DNA of 64,000 nucleotides from Nigrospora sphaerica (lineage: Eukaryota > Ascomycota > Sordariomycetes > Amphisphaeriales > Apiosporaceae): the NCBI GenBank assembly GCA_018287875.1, contig JAGVVL010000009.1:1674001-1738000 (forward strand). The letters run 5' to 3'. The position numbers and the translations under genes were made by a program. This document shows, one piece after another, positions 1-11,740 of this stretch. Each line of letters starts with the position of its first letter. Within the stretch, counting starts at the first letter, position 1. The notes under the pieces were generated by a model. The model was not told the DNA's origin. It saw only the letters and a list, made by a program, of their open reading frames with translations, and did not search any database.

Positions 1-1034
1 TCCCTGGCGTCGCAATGAGTTTCCCTTCCATCTCCGCACCCGCCGTAGTACCTCGTCACCCTCATCCGAGCACTTGCTGTTTCCTGCATGTCGCCCAAGA
101 CGAAAGGTAAGCCACCAGGGATGTAGGAAGTACTTAGCGAAGAGGTAACATCATACGTGTAAGAAATAACCAAGGTTATGTATTGGTTTCGGGGCCCCTC
201 CACTCCGGGCCGCGGGGTACCGCCAGTACACATGCTGCTTTTCGTTGTTTGTCGTAGAGGCACTACGAGGACGCACAGTCAAGGAAGGTACTTGTTAGCA
301 AATCCATGACAGCACTATGACAGAGGGACAGAGGTGACCGTAAGTATCGAGATAGTCACATTCCGGCGCGACCATCTCCGGGGAGCATTACTCACTCAAC
401 ACTCAATTTCAATCCTTGCTATACAATTGATGTGCTCCTTTATCAACATGCCGAGTGCGTACTTTAGATACCTACCTTATGAAGCGGATGAATGTTACCG
501 CAGCTCTCTCGCCCCGCCACGTCGCTTCAATCCCAAGCAGCTGCAACCTACAACGCGCGCCACCCGACCGGCTGTCTGCTCTCCTCTCTCAGCTCCTGCG
601 AGTTGTCTTGTCGCTTCATCGTCGCTAGCCGGATGGGGACAAAAGGAGCGGGAAGTTACATGTCCCTGGAACCCCCTGCCGAGCCAGCGCTGCTTTTTCA
701 GCCAACCGACCGGGTTTTGTTGCCTGCACGTCTTTTAGTGTGGTTGCCTTCTTTGCCCCGCCTTCAGGACATGACAAGGTTGCCTCTGCTGCCTTCCAGG
801 CCTGCCAGGATACTTTCGTGTACAGTCTGGTGTTGGGAGTATGCAGCCGACTCCACGCAGGCGCCGCCCGTTGGCTTAGCGCGTTCCGTGGGTCCGAGAG
901 CCTACGCGGTACCGCCAGAGGTCGCGACAACTGTGTCAGAAAGACGGCCTCGCTTCCACACCGATGGATCAATGGTCCATCCACCCTTTGGCTGAAGACG
1001 CGTCGTGGCTGGGGGCCAACGTAAAAGTGGGCCA
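1..1034. other. 3' flank of the Est1-like gene, no gene seen
   Basis: The stretch downstream of the minus-strand Est1-like gene contains only short open frames without recognisable motifs or codon bias. I see no repeat or RNA gene in it. The upstream part of a neighbouring gene outside the window could lie here, but nothing in the sequence shows it. Confidence 0.5.
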
Positions 1035-3363
1035 TCATTCGATAGCCTCAGCGACATCCTCCATGGCTTCGTCCTTGATGTCGACAGTCTCACCGTGGGA
1101 GGAGGCTGCGGATCGAATCGTGTCTGCCTCGGAGCAGACGGCCGTGTCCGAGTCGGTCGTCGTCGACGCCATCAAGTCCTGCTCGAACTGGGGCGCCACA
1201 GAAAACTGGTGCATCCGCTCATCGTATACCAGCCACTTCCCATCCTTGGCGAGCACAACTCCGAGCCACAGGATGCGCTCTTTCCGCTCGTCCGTCATGG
1301 AAGCGACCTCGAAGTACTTCTCGTCGTCGTCGACCTTGTCGTTGGCGAACCAGTCCGACGGGAAGTAGTCGTCCACCCAGAGCAGCCCCTTCATTGCGAA
1401 GTCTTCGGGCAGGGGCCGTGGCGACTCCTTCTCCGGACGTGGGAACTGGGCCTGGTGAATTCTTTCGTAGTCGCGGTACGACAGGAGGAGCGAGTTCAGA
1501 AGCATGCTGAGCAACTTCCATGGGAAAGCCCTGTCGATGAGGCCCATGGCCGAGGGGCGTCCTTGGAGGTGAAACAGAAAGACGAGGACAACGTGCACAT
1601 ACGGAAGGACGTTGGGGTCGGCAAAGCGGCGAAAGACCTTTTCGTGGGTGCCTTCGGCGAGAAGAAGGGCGTGCTCCATGGCCTTCCCGAGTTTCTGGTC
1701 GCCTGAAGTAGTGTCCATGGCGTCTGCCGCCTCTCCTGCTCGCTGGGGCTTGATCATCTTGTAGAGCACGTTATCCTCTTTTCCGTATGAGAGCAACGAG
1801 CAGCAGTTCGCGATTGCCACATAGTATCTAGCCGGATCCGTCCGTCAGCCAAATCTGGGCAGGGGCAGAGTGTAACTTTTACTCACCCTGACTCCATCCA
1901 CCGCGTGGTCCTCCCAATGTGGTTGTCCAGATTATCGAGGAACTCGGCCACGGTCGAGGCGTATTCCTCCGTAAGCCTGCCACTGAAGAGAATGCCGTGC
2001 GCCTTCACAAACGCCGCGTCGATCGGCAGGAGTCGGGAAGGCTGTCCCGTGGCGTTCAGAACCGGGTCGAACAGCGTCATGATGGATTCCCGGGCCGACG
2101 GAAAGGGAATGGGCACGCAGAGCGACTTTGCGTAGTAGAAGAGTTGCTGCAGCGCGTTGGGCCGAGCCAAGATAGCCAGGTGGTGATAGAGGCGCCCGGT
2201 TGTGGGGGCCTTGTCCGACGCTTTGGAGTACCAGTGACGCGAAACCGAAGTCCAAACTTCACGGTCACGAATATCATCGTCTTCGATCGCCATCCTGTAT
2301 CGCCCGAGATCCCCTAAACACTCGATCCAGGTGTCCTCAAAAGCCGGGACCGTCTCGTACAGCAAGGCCATCATGGAGTAGGCCAAATAAATGAACGTAA
2401 GCATATGCTCCAGGGACGCCGGCAAGCGGTGCCGCAAGAGCTCCAAAAAGGAGTGAATGCCATGCCGCCACATACGTGCTGGCATAGCGTACTTCGAGGC
2501 CAGCCTCCGAAGCGCCGGGCTGGCCGACGGGTGCTGCGATGCTAAGAAAAAATCGTGATGCTCGTGCAGTAGCGTACGGTGTAAAGCAATAAGTGCTTGC
2601 CACTGTTCATTATTAAGCTTTGCGTCGCCCTGAGAGCTTTGGGCGTTGTCGACCTCAATGCATTTGGACTCGACCATGACAAGGCCTGCATATATGCCTT
2701 TCACCTCAGCAACGAGTTGCTCTTGGCTGATGGGTCGAGTCTCTGGTTGCTTAATTAACTCGTCGTTGACGCGCTCCGGCTCCTCCAGGCGTGGCCGGGG
2801 TTCGGCCCGCTTGCTTCTTTGCGTGGCCTTGTTCCGCGGCGTGGAAGGCGCAGCGTCATCTGCAGTCCATAGCTTTCCGGTTGCCGGCACTCGCTTAAAG
2901 TCCGAGTCATGGCTGGTAGAGGCCTGGGCTCTTGAGCGCCGCGGGCTGGACGCCCTTGGGGCGGCTTGTTTATAGGGTGGTCTCTCATCGGGGTTTTCAC
3001 CTGACCGGGGGTTTACCTCCTTGGTGTCGGGTGTGCCCCTAGCCCGGGTTATCTGTTGACTCTCAGGCGCGGCCGAGCCTGTGGGGGGTTGGCCACTCGA
3101 GTCCCTAGACACGGCAAAAGTTAATAAGGGGCTCTCGAAGCGCAGCAGACGGATTAGTCCTACGGTTTCGAGGCGATTTTGCGAAACTCCTTAACTGCGC
3201 TATCTTTTCCGCTAAGAAAGTCGCCATGGCGCTCCGACAAGTGTGTCCTAATCGTCTTCTCCAGGTCGGCAAAGGTCTCCTTACAGAACGGACACGATAT
3301 TTGCGCTCTTTTGCGGAGGTAGTTGGTGTAAGACTGCTGAACGTTCTCTCCCGCGTTCGACAT
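1035..3363 (-). CDS. Est1-like DNA/RNA-binding domain protein with N-terminal C2H2-like zinc finger
   Basis: Predicted exons on the minus strand are 3363-3164, 3104-1887 and 1827-1035, giving 736 aa. Both 59-nt introns restore one frame; the second has a GTGAGT donor and a CTAG acceptor. The start ATG at 3363 has a good CACC context. Residues 24-46 form a zinc-finger pattern, CPFC...H-x4-H (Cys24, Cys27, His41, His46). Residues 68 to about 190 are basic, Ser/Pro-rich and probably disordered. From about 192 to 690 the protein is helical and resembles the fungal Est1/SMG7-type domain, including the blocks LGDLGRYRMAIED and GRLYHHLAILARPNALQQLFYYAKSL split over the 278-400 region. Family knowledge: such domains occur in telomerase-associated Est1 and in nonsense-mediated decay factors SMG5-7. 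Whether this protein works in telomere maintenance, mRNA decay or something else cannot be told from sequence. Filamentous fungi carry several such paralogues. The C-terminal tail is acidic. Confidence 0.85.
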
Positions 3364-6300
3364 GGTGACCGACGGGTTAGAAAAAACATAGGTGGTTAAA
3401 AGAAGCTCTCTGGCGTCGTTGTTTTCGCCCGGGACAACCAAGCCGTATGCCGATGTATGGTGATTTTCGAGGCTTGTGGTCTAGCCGCAATCATTCGGCA
3501 GCTTTTCTTAGAGGGGCCCACGCCGCGTTCCTCTCATCTAGCTTGTGTGGCTTCCGTTGGGAGCCCTGAAGAACGAGAAGGTCAAAGCAAGAGGGCAGCA
3601 AAAAAGCCAGGCTGTCGTCTATATCGATTCTGTTGTACCATCAGAACTTCGGGATCAAACAGAACGATCAAACAAAATACGCCCTTCTGGCTCTTGATGG
3701 GGACCGGTTTTTCCGCAGTGTTCTCGGCAAAATGAGACCCACTAATGGCATACCTCATTAAACGCACCAAATCGGACGCATCGGGAGGGGCTCTAGGAGC
3801 GACAACAAAGCCAACTTACATTTGGAACATAAAAGGTAAGCAACCGTCTTTAACGACAAGGACGATGCAAATGGAAACCAAACAGACAGCTTTGCTGTAT
3901 AACCATCAGCCAGATCATAACCAACTCCTCGGTTGAAGTCGCGGACTCTGTGTTTATAGATTCGAGGTCAGAGTCGGCGACCTTTGGCGAACTGTCTTTA
4001 AGTAGCGGTACATGACCGGGGTATCATATAGCAAGGGTTAGTGTGGTTGCCTGATTTCGAATTTGCGGCTCTGCGTGGAGCATGGTTCGCGAACTACACA
4101 ATCGGGGGTCTACTCCATTCCCCCAAGGGGGCTGCGCGCTCATCTCTCGCCGCGTCCCCCCCCAATCTTTCATCCTATTGACCAGCCCCAAGCACAAGGC
4201 CCAGTTCCGACCTACCCCTCATGGTTCGTTGCCTACCTTCAGTAGTTATGTATGTGGAATAATGTACCCCCTTAGGCGCGTAGAACTAAATGGTCCCCCC
4301 CCCCCCCCACACGGTGGGACGAAGAGGGTCCGCTAAGCAATCGAATGGCTCGGGTGACGTGATGTCCCTTGCGATACTTCACTCCTAGCAATCTATAAGT
4401 ACAACCGTAAGCATCCCCCCTACAGAACACAAGTCAGCTTCTGGCTACTAGCGCACTTTTTTTTTCGGTGAGCAAGACGTCGTACCCGGAGTCAGCCTTC
4501 CTCCTTCCAGCCGCCGGCCCCAGCCTGGCGCCTCTCCGAGGTCTCAGTCCTTCGGTCCGGCGCGATGAGCTTTGGGGAATGGTTACGGGGGCGGACGCTA
4601 AAGGCCATGATTCAAATGGAATGGGCCGTGGATGACAGATAGTCACATATGCCATCCTCGCTTTTGCCCCTCCATTATGTGATACACTGAACTCTATCCA
4701 GTACGATGCAGCTGACTTCAACAACCACAGTTGAAGAGATGACTATCTTACCTATGTCTCCATTATGTATGACTGTGGGTTGCCCAAGGCCATGAAGACA
4801 ACCTCCGATGTCTTCTTGTCGCCTCCTGTGAGACTTAAGTAGAAAGCACGGCGTCGCCGAATGCCAACTTCTGATCCGATTGGTCTTGCTAGAGTTCAGC
4901 CGCACCTGAGAGCCTCAGATTCTCAAATCCGCTGGCCTGTAGTACTGATGTTGCCAGCTGAACACGAAGCCATCGTCACGGTAAAGCTAACCATGGTTCT
5001 CTAGGTAGGCTTCCATTGGTCTTGTCGTTCCTGCTTCTCGTATGAAATATTGCCCCTGGGCGGCCGCCAGGCCGCTCACGACATCAAGCACCGATCTTCA
5101 CGGCACTTGGCACCACAAGTGAGCATCGTGAAAAGAAAACTTCGTCGGTCATATTCTCGGCGTGGACGCGCCTGTCAACTGGTCGTGTCAGCTCCAGCTA
5201 AATTGCCCATACGAGACATCCGTGCGCAGAATCACCCCTTCCGGCTATTCGAGGCTGTCCCGAAGCACCCGCCCACCTCTACCCACCACGAGAACGATTA
5301 TTATTGTCAGCATCTTTGTGGATCAGCGTGAAGACGCTCTTGGGCATCGATCGGACACGAGCGAAAAGCCACTCATACCCACCGAAATGACATAACTCAA
5401 GTGGGCATCTGTCCGAAGCCAGTGAGTGGAATCACATACTTTCGTGAGGCTGACCATAGTTATTACACACGCCGGTGCGGCGACGACACCGGATTAGGTG
5501 ACGACAAGGCGACGAAGCTGAGGGTCTTATGTACAGTGGCCGAGCTGAAAGACCGAAGGAAGGTCTCGAGTACTTCATGGCTGAACTCTACCGGTTATAC
5601 ACGGAACCTTCGGGCTGAGGCTAACAAGGCGTGCAGACCCAAGCTGACTTGGAAATCGGCGGTGGTTTCCTTGTGTGGTAAGCTGGCGGATGGCAGTCCA
5701 GGCTCCATAAGCGTCACCTGCTCGGAGAACACGACTGTTGGTCTACAGGTGCCCTCACTTCCGGTACGTGGCATTGGTATACGCGTCTCCAAGCGATACC
5801 AGCCTCGCCGCGAGATCTTCTTGGATACGCTGTTGTGCAGCCCATCTTGAGACACCAGCAATCGCAGGATTCGGAAAACCACACAGCCAACCTCGCCGAC
5901 GATGTGGGTTGTCATGTGTTCCAATGGCGTGTAATGCCCAGGCAGGGGTATTCATGGAGTCATTGCTGCATCCTCCTCCACAGCGCATGCATAAACTTTA
6001 CCTCTCGCCCATCCCTTGCTGTTGTACTTGGTTGCCAACGTGCGCCCCCATCACAGCTTCGGTGAATTCTATATACAGATCTGTTGCAGCCTTATGGTCC
6101 CAACGACCTCTTCGGCACGAGTCAACCCAGAAGTCTCGCGCTATCTATTCGATCTGTTTACGGCTATCCCTCGGCAAGCGGGGCGATGCTACCAGACAGA
6201 CAGGGCTGTAATCAGAGATAGGGAATTCTTGTGGGAGGAGATATTCCTATGTCATATATCTAACGTGGCATGCTGCCACTCGCGGGCTGGTCTCAATGTC

Positions 6301-8151
6301 CAAGCGCGCAAAAGTCTGGTCAAGTCTGGTCTAGCCTGCAGATGCGGGCGCTTTCCCACGGTCAACTTTCGAAGCTATCGACCAATATCATGCGATGGCC
6401 GTGCTTATCATGTTGATATGGGATCAGTTGCGACTTGGCATCCAATTCCATGGCAGCTGTCAATGACTTACTTTGCACAGGTCCCAGCTGTTGCTCGGAT
6501 GACTCGATCCGGCCAACCGCTTCGCACCGGCGTTTGTACAGATAGTTATCCATGTTCAAATAGAAGTTTTGCTCCAACGCGAGGCTCGGCCCAAAAAGTG
6601 ACCCCCCGGGGCCAAGGCAGCCTTGCTATCACCTGAGCGCTTCATTCCCTCTGGCATTGAAGGATGGTAGGCCGCCTTCCCTCGGTCTGTAGAACGCATC
6701 ACCTGCTGCGTCATTCCGCGGCGCGTATCCGCCTATCAATCACCCCAAGGCTAGACGGCTCTCCGCGCCGCTTTCAGAAGGCGCCCGGCAGCAACGGCAA
6801 AACTCCAGCTCATGCTTTGGCCGCCACATGCCAGTTTTGTGTTACAGTTGTGTACATTGTGACACGGTCTGGCCGTATCACTGAGTACGGGCAAACCGCA
6901 AGGACTGTATCGCCCAAGGAAGCGTGATCAGAAGAACAACAAAGGCTGTTGGCAAGTACAGAGGTTCATCGTTCATCCTGGGCTGCTGAAATTCGGAGCG
7001 GGCATCAGGGGTAGATTTTGCTTTTTTGTAATAGAGACCCCTTGCTCATCAGTCTCAACGGATTCATAAACCGGTACACCGCCATTGGGGAGACTGGCCA
7101 TTGGATACAAGAATGCACAGTAGCTTATATCCGCCCTTAATCACATACAGACCTATCAGGTCATTGATTCCTTCCCAGAGGGCCAGCCAGAAAACGATCT
7201 GCGGCACGTATGTCGTTCACAATCAAGTCCATCTCAGCACTGGGTGGCCAAGTCAACGACTTCTTGGATATGGGCGGTGTGAGAAACTATGGCAGGCAAT
7301 GCCAAGACCTTTCTCTGGAACTGATAGTGCTTTGGTGGCGGACAACTGAGCCGGCCGCGACAGTTTGGGGCAGATAATGACGTTTATCCTGCTACGCACT
7401 CCTCGCTAACGACGAAGCTTACAGGCAATCAGGAGTTCGGAGCTGTGAGGTGCCCAGAGCAGCCGCTCGATGCTTTGACGAGGGAATGACGGACCATGGG
7501 GCGCCACTGGATATACGGTGAAGATGAGGAATACTTCAAACCGGGCCTGCTTTGATGTATCAGGCGTGCTTCGGCAGAGCCTCACCGCCGCAACACGGTT
7601 CACCCCCTCCTTCATAGTTAGGGCTTGAAAAGAAGAAACCATGATGCAAAGGGCCACAGATGGGCTAGCGGGGGAACGTGAGGGGTCGGCAGTCCGATAT
7701 ACGACAGGTTAGTCCAACCAAGCGCATCGCGGGAGGTCCAAGTGCTCCTTGGACTGCTTGGGTTTAGAAAATCCTTGCCTGATTCTGCTGGGGAGCGGCA
7801 TTCCTGACCATACGGGGTTTCACCATGGACTAAGAGCATGTTTTACCATCAAGAGAAGACATGTTCACAACGTGCTGGGCCGCTTCCGGCCAAGGTACCC
7901 GGTCCGGAGATTCCAGTCGTCTTATATCGCGGTCGACTGAAGGCATTGCCCAAGCTACGCATATTGGTTTTTTCCGGGTCCTATTTGTGTGAGGGAAAAT
8001 TAAGCACCGGCGGACCGACGCGCATCGAGTCCCTATTGATCCGGCCGAATGACGAGCAGGGTCATCAAGTAGCGTCTCCCAATGAATGAGATATTGGGGT
8101 GACGAGTCAAAAATAAAAGGAATATAATTCCTGTTGATAGGTAAAATTCCT
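3364..8151. other. Gene-poor stretch of about 4.8 kb
   Basis: No open frame here has both length and the GC-rich third-position bias of the surrounding genes. Base composition looks closer to even than in the genes. I saw no long terminal repeats, no transposase or reverse transcriptase motifs and no tRNA B box. A 14-nt poly-C run lies at 4295-4308. Old, decayed repeats cannot be excluded by eye. Confidence 0.5.
8123..8126 (+). promoter_or_regulatory. TATA element of the 5S rRNA gene
   Basis: The tetranucleotide TATA lies 29 to 26 nt before the first base of the 5S rRNA gene. Dispersed 5S genes of Neurospora are known to need a TATA element at about -29, so the spacing fits a functional polymerase III promoter. 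The transcript start itself is inferred. Confidence 0.65.
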
Positions 8152-8270
8152 ACATACGACCATAGCTTCCAGAAAACTCGGGATCCCGTCCGCTCTCCGA
8201 TAGATAAGCTGGAAAGCGCCGAATTAGTACTAGGGTCGGTGACGACCTGGGAATCCTCGGTGTTGTATGT
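8152..8270 (+). rRNA. 5S ribosomal RNA (dispersed single copy, variant type)
   Basis: The 119-nt sequence starts ACATACGACCATAG and ends GTTGTATGT; these ends pair as helix I over nine positions, one of them G-U. It also contains GGGATCCCGTCCGCTCTCC, typical of fungal 5S loop B to helix III, and the GGTCGGTGACGACC helix IV hairpin. Helix II (CTTCCAG with CTGGAAAG), helix III (TCGG with CCGA) and helix V (CCGA with TCGG) all pair although their bases differ from the Neurospora alpha sequence as I remember it. That covariation argues for a working gene and against a pseudogene. A TATA lies at -29 and a T-rich terminator follows. Pezizomycotina have unlinked, dispersed 5S genes of several sequence types, which explains a lone copy away from the rDNA. 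Confidence 0.92.
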
Positions 8271-8280
8271 TTTGCTTTTT
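8270..8280 (+). terminator. Polymerase III T-rich terminator of 5S gene
   Basis: Directly after the mature 5S end comes TTTT, then GC, then TTTTT. Runs of four or more T on the non-template strand are the usual RNA polymerase III stop signal. Confidence 0.75.
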
Positions 8281-9438
8281 GCCTCTTTGCGCTATGCGTG
8301 CTGCCTTCCACGCTTGGGTCAGGATGCTATGGGTTCAGAAGCTCCGGCAGCTTTTGGTGCAGATAATTATGTTCAGTCTCGGTGCTGTAGGCTCCTCTGA
8401 GCAAAACCTCTATCGTCTTGCGGTCTTGAACAAACTGTGGATAGGCTCTGACCGTTGCCCAGTAGTCCATGCGCCCCCACGGATCATCGTGACGGGTGTC
8501 ATAGGCCGTTCCTCTATGCTGTGCTCTCGTAACGATGCGGAAACGATGGCTTGGAGGTATGTCCATGTTTGTTGCCTTGTCTGCCTCATTTGTCCCGCGT
8601 TTACCTAGTGGCTGTCGAGCCTTGCATATACGGGGCTGCGTAGTTAGTTATGCATAGTGTTGGCTTGACTGGGCAGTCCGTTCCGCGTGGAAGCTAATTA
8701 GGCTGGATTGATGAGTGTTCCCGGCGGGAAAGCTGGTCACCTTCCGTCCTCTGTGACACCGAGCAATATCATCACCACAGAGGGTGTGAAGACCACAAGT
8801 GCTAGGACTTGTGGAGGGTAGGCAGAAGGCAGCCTGCATGATTCGGGCGCCCTCTGCTGCAATGCGGGACGTATTTGGAGGGAACGTCATGGGTTCGGTA
8901 CAGATCACAGTCGGGCTCAGATCCGGATGGTCAGAAGATCATTGTGCTAACTAGATATTGGCTGCCCCAAATGCCGACGCTGCGCGGATGTACCAGTGAA
9001 GGATTCCGTTGCTTAAACGTAAGGCTGAACTTGACAGGCAAGCAAACCGGGCGCATACCCGGGTTTATTGCCGACTGGCTTCATTGTAGACTGGGCCGGC
9101 TTGCCACTTTTGGGCCGACCGAAAACTGCCGGCTTGGCAGCGGATTTCACGGGCGGTCTCGGCTGTGATGATACGATGTACTAGACGTGAATCCCTTACG
9201 GATTCCGTCGGACAGAAACGAAGACTCACTCAAGTCCAAGTGCATAGTTGGGGGCCTCATCCGATCGGTTGGTTGGTCTACGCTGACATGCCGGCATCGG
9301 CTCCAACGATCCCTTGCAGTCCCACGCCCTCGCGGTTTTGGGGCCAAGGCGAAGTCAGTCAACTTCGTCTCACCGATACCAGTACAGCACGCGATAGACA
9401 TGGACGGGAGAGCTTCAGCCCCGGCCCAGCGTCGCGGC
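8271..9438. other. Spacer between 5S gene and PPOX gene
   Basis: There is no supportable gene. A 79-codon minus-strand frame at 8327-8566 has a protein-like composition and could be a decayed coding fragment, but it has no recognised motif. The remainder shows only short frames. Confidence 0.45.
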
Positions 9439-10285
9439 TCAGAAAGCCTTGGAGTGGAGGAACTCGAGTGTCCCAGCGCCACGAAGGGTCACAACGGCAG
9501 AGAGGAGGGCGCTGACGAGAGCGACGAGTACGAGCTGGCACAAGGTGAAGCGTTCGGCGGCGGCGTCCCCACGGCGTGCGCCATTGAGAGCGGCCCGTCC
9601 GACCATCTTTTTCAGGGGCGTGATGCCCTCCTTCGCGCCGGTCTCTTGGCCAATGCGCATACCGGGGAGCCCATCGACGCTCCAGGCGTTCTTGAAGGCC
9701 CAATACCTGCGTGCAGCTGGGTCAACCGACGAGGGCCGTCGTCAAGGTACGGGTGCATCGGACTGACCTGGGCATGCTTTCCTGCTCTTCGCCGTCGGCG
9801 AATTTGGCCGCCTTCTTCTCGAACAGCTCGTTGAGCGTCGGACGGAAGTCCTTGAAGTCGTAAAAGGGCACGGAGAAGCCGCACGAGGTGCCGGTCTGGT
9901 GAATATCGACGCGTACGATGGACCGCGTCGCCGGGATGGTTTGCACGCCGTGCTCCTTGACGAAGGCATCGAAGGCGGGCGAGCCGCGCTCCAGGACGGT
10001 GCCCTTGCCCCAGAGGCGGAGGATGCGGGCCGGGCCCTCGAAGGCGTTGAAGAGCACGGTGATGCGACCGTTCTCGTAGAGATGGCTGATGGTCTCGTTC
10101 CCGGACCCCGTCAGATCCATGTACCAGAACGTCTTCTCGTCGGGAACGCCAAAGTACGCACCGCCCTTGGGCGATACGTTGACATGGCCAGCGGCCGAGA
10201 GCGGGGCCGTGGCCACCCAGAAGACCTTCTGGTCCAGGATCCACCGGATCAGCGATGCGGGGATAGTCTCGAAAAAAGCGCCCAT
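9439..10285 (-). CDS. Pyridoxamine 5'-phosphate oxidase-fold (PPOX) family protein with C-terminal membrane anchor
   Basis: Predicted exons are 10285-9768 and 9706-9439, with a 61-nt intron (GTCAGT donor, GCAG acceptor), giving 261 aa. The start MGAFFETIPASLIRWILDQK is typical of the fungal PPOX family related to yeast YLR456W/YPR172W. The split-barrel FMN-binding core follows, with the blocks FWVATAPLSAAGHVNVSPKG, TGSGNETISHLYENGRITV and FEGPARILRLWGKG. Across the splice junction the sequence reads ESMPRYWAFKNAWSVDGLPG. After a basic stretch, residues 229-246 form one hydrophobic helix with a short C-terminal tail, so the protein is probably tail-anchored with its flavin domain in the cytosol. 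The true substrate of this subfamily is not known to me. A longer N-terminus is open in frame, but the conserved start makes ATG 10285 preferable. Confidence 0.9.
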
Positions 10286-11740
10286 GACGATAGTTTTCAA
10301 CGGCGGCGAGGGGAGTGCGGTTCGGGAAGGGAAAGGGTTGCAGTTGGGCCCATCTGGCACTCGTATCCTGCGAAGGGGGTAGAGACCAGAATGACAAGCA
10401 AGATGCGGGTTTGGAGGAACCATTCGATATCAGTGCCCGGGTCGAGGCCGAACTTGGGTAGATGCCAAGGCGGGGTGTATGATTAAATCGGAAGGGAAAC
10501 AGGCGCGCCTGACACATAATCCATACACACACAGATACACACACCGACCGCGGCACGAACGTCACCAGGGATGGCCATAGAGGATGCTTGGATGCTTTGG
10601 CTTCTGGGGTCACCCATCTGCCGTCGATATGACCACCCAACGCATACCCATCCCCGTAAAGCCTCATACGAAACCATCACTCCCACGTGTCGGCCCAACT
10701 TCGACGGCCGGGGATCCGAGATCGGACCCGCTGCTAATACGTCGCGGAGAGGTAGGCAACCTTAAGAAATGGGGGGAGAGAATTGAATTAAGGGCGAGAA
10801 TGGCGGGGGCGATGCGCGCCAAGGACAGGACCGGCTCCGCGGATCGTGTCATAGGTAGTTAGCGTAAGGCGGGCTGGCGATTCGTCGTACCGAATTGGAG
10901 TTTTGGCAGCACAACAGCTCCGATCCCCCGTGTAACCGGTCCAAGGCTCCGGCTGTCTGTCCATCTCTCCGGCATATCGTCAAACGTCCGAGCGCAACAA
11001 GTCGAGGTATTGCAAGTAATTAGGAGGTAAGAAAATACCTAAAATACAGCCTTTACACAGTAGATATTCGATTTAGAGGTATCAAAGTGACCCGTACCCC
11101 CTAGGTTGGAAGGCAGATCCTGACATAGGAGACCCACCTGCCCGTTTCGGAGCACAGCAACTCAGGCTCCAGCTTCAGACCAATTCGGTGGAGGTATCGA
11201 GAGGCAGTTAAGGTGTTCATTTTGCTGGCTGGCTCATCCGAGCACCAAACAAAGACAGAAACATTACAGAGTAGCAAGTTTTGATTCGCCTTGTAGATTG
11301 CCATTCCGATAAATCACGCGGGCACCCACTCATTATTATTGTCGTCTCCCAGCCAAAGTATGGGGAGTTGTTTCTTTGATCAAGAACGCAACAAGCAAGT
11401 TGGCTGCCTAGTTGACTCACTCGCCGAAGGCGAAAGGCGGCATTTATCTTTCTTCACACTACCGCACAGCGCCATGACCCAAACAGCAAACGCGCACCCA
11501 CTGGCACACACAACAGCGCCCCTACACTTCAAACAAGTAATTCACCCACCTGGTGCAGGGACGGTGGTGTTACAGCATTCCAGTCCACTTGCAATCGCAC
11601 ACACATACACACACACACACACACCGTAAACTACCTCTTTTCCTCCCGGCATCCATCATCCAGATCTGCGTACCACACAACACCACCGCCCAAAAACACG
11701 TCACTCCACCCGGCCGTGTATCACACTCACACTGTCGGGG
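10286..11740. other. Divergent intergenic region between PPOX and RNA cyclase genes
   Basis: This 1.46-kb region should hold both promoters. It contains a CA-rich microsatellite near 10527-10545 and another just upstream of the cyclase start (annotated separately). I see no gene in it. Confidence 0.5.
11598..11624. repeat. (CA)n microsatellite upstream of RNA cyclase
   Basis: A nearly pure CA dinucleotide run of about 27 nt, interrupted once by a T, lies about 120 nt before the start codon and probably falls in the promoter or 5' leader. Confidence 0.9.

Noticed and set aside
6016..6636. 206-codon plus frame in the gene-poor island
   Set aside because: Codon use is unlike the neighbouring genes and no domain is visible.
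9612..10667. 351-codon minus frame overlapping the PPOX gene
   Set aside because: Arg/Gly/Pro-rich composition in another frame; the PPOX family protein explains this DNA.
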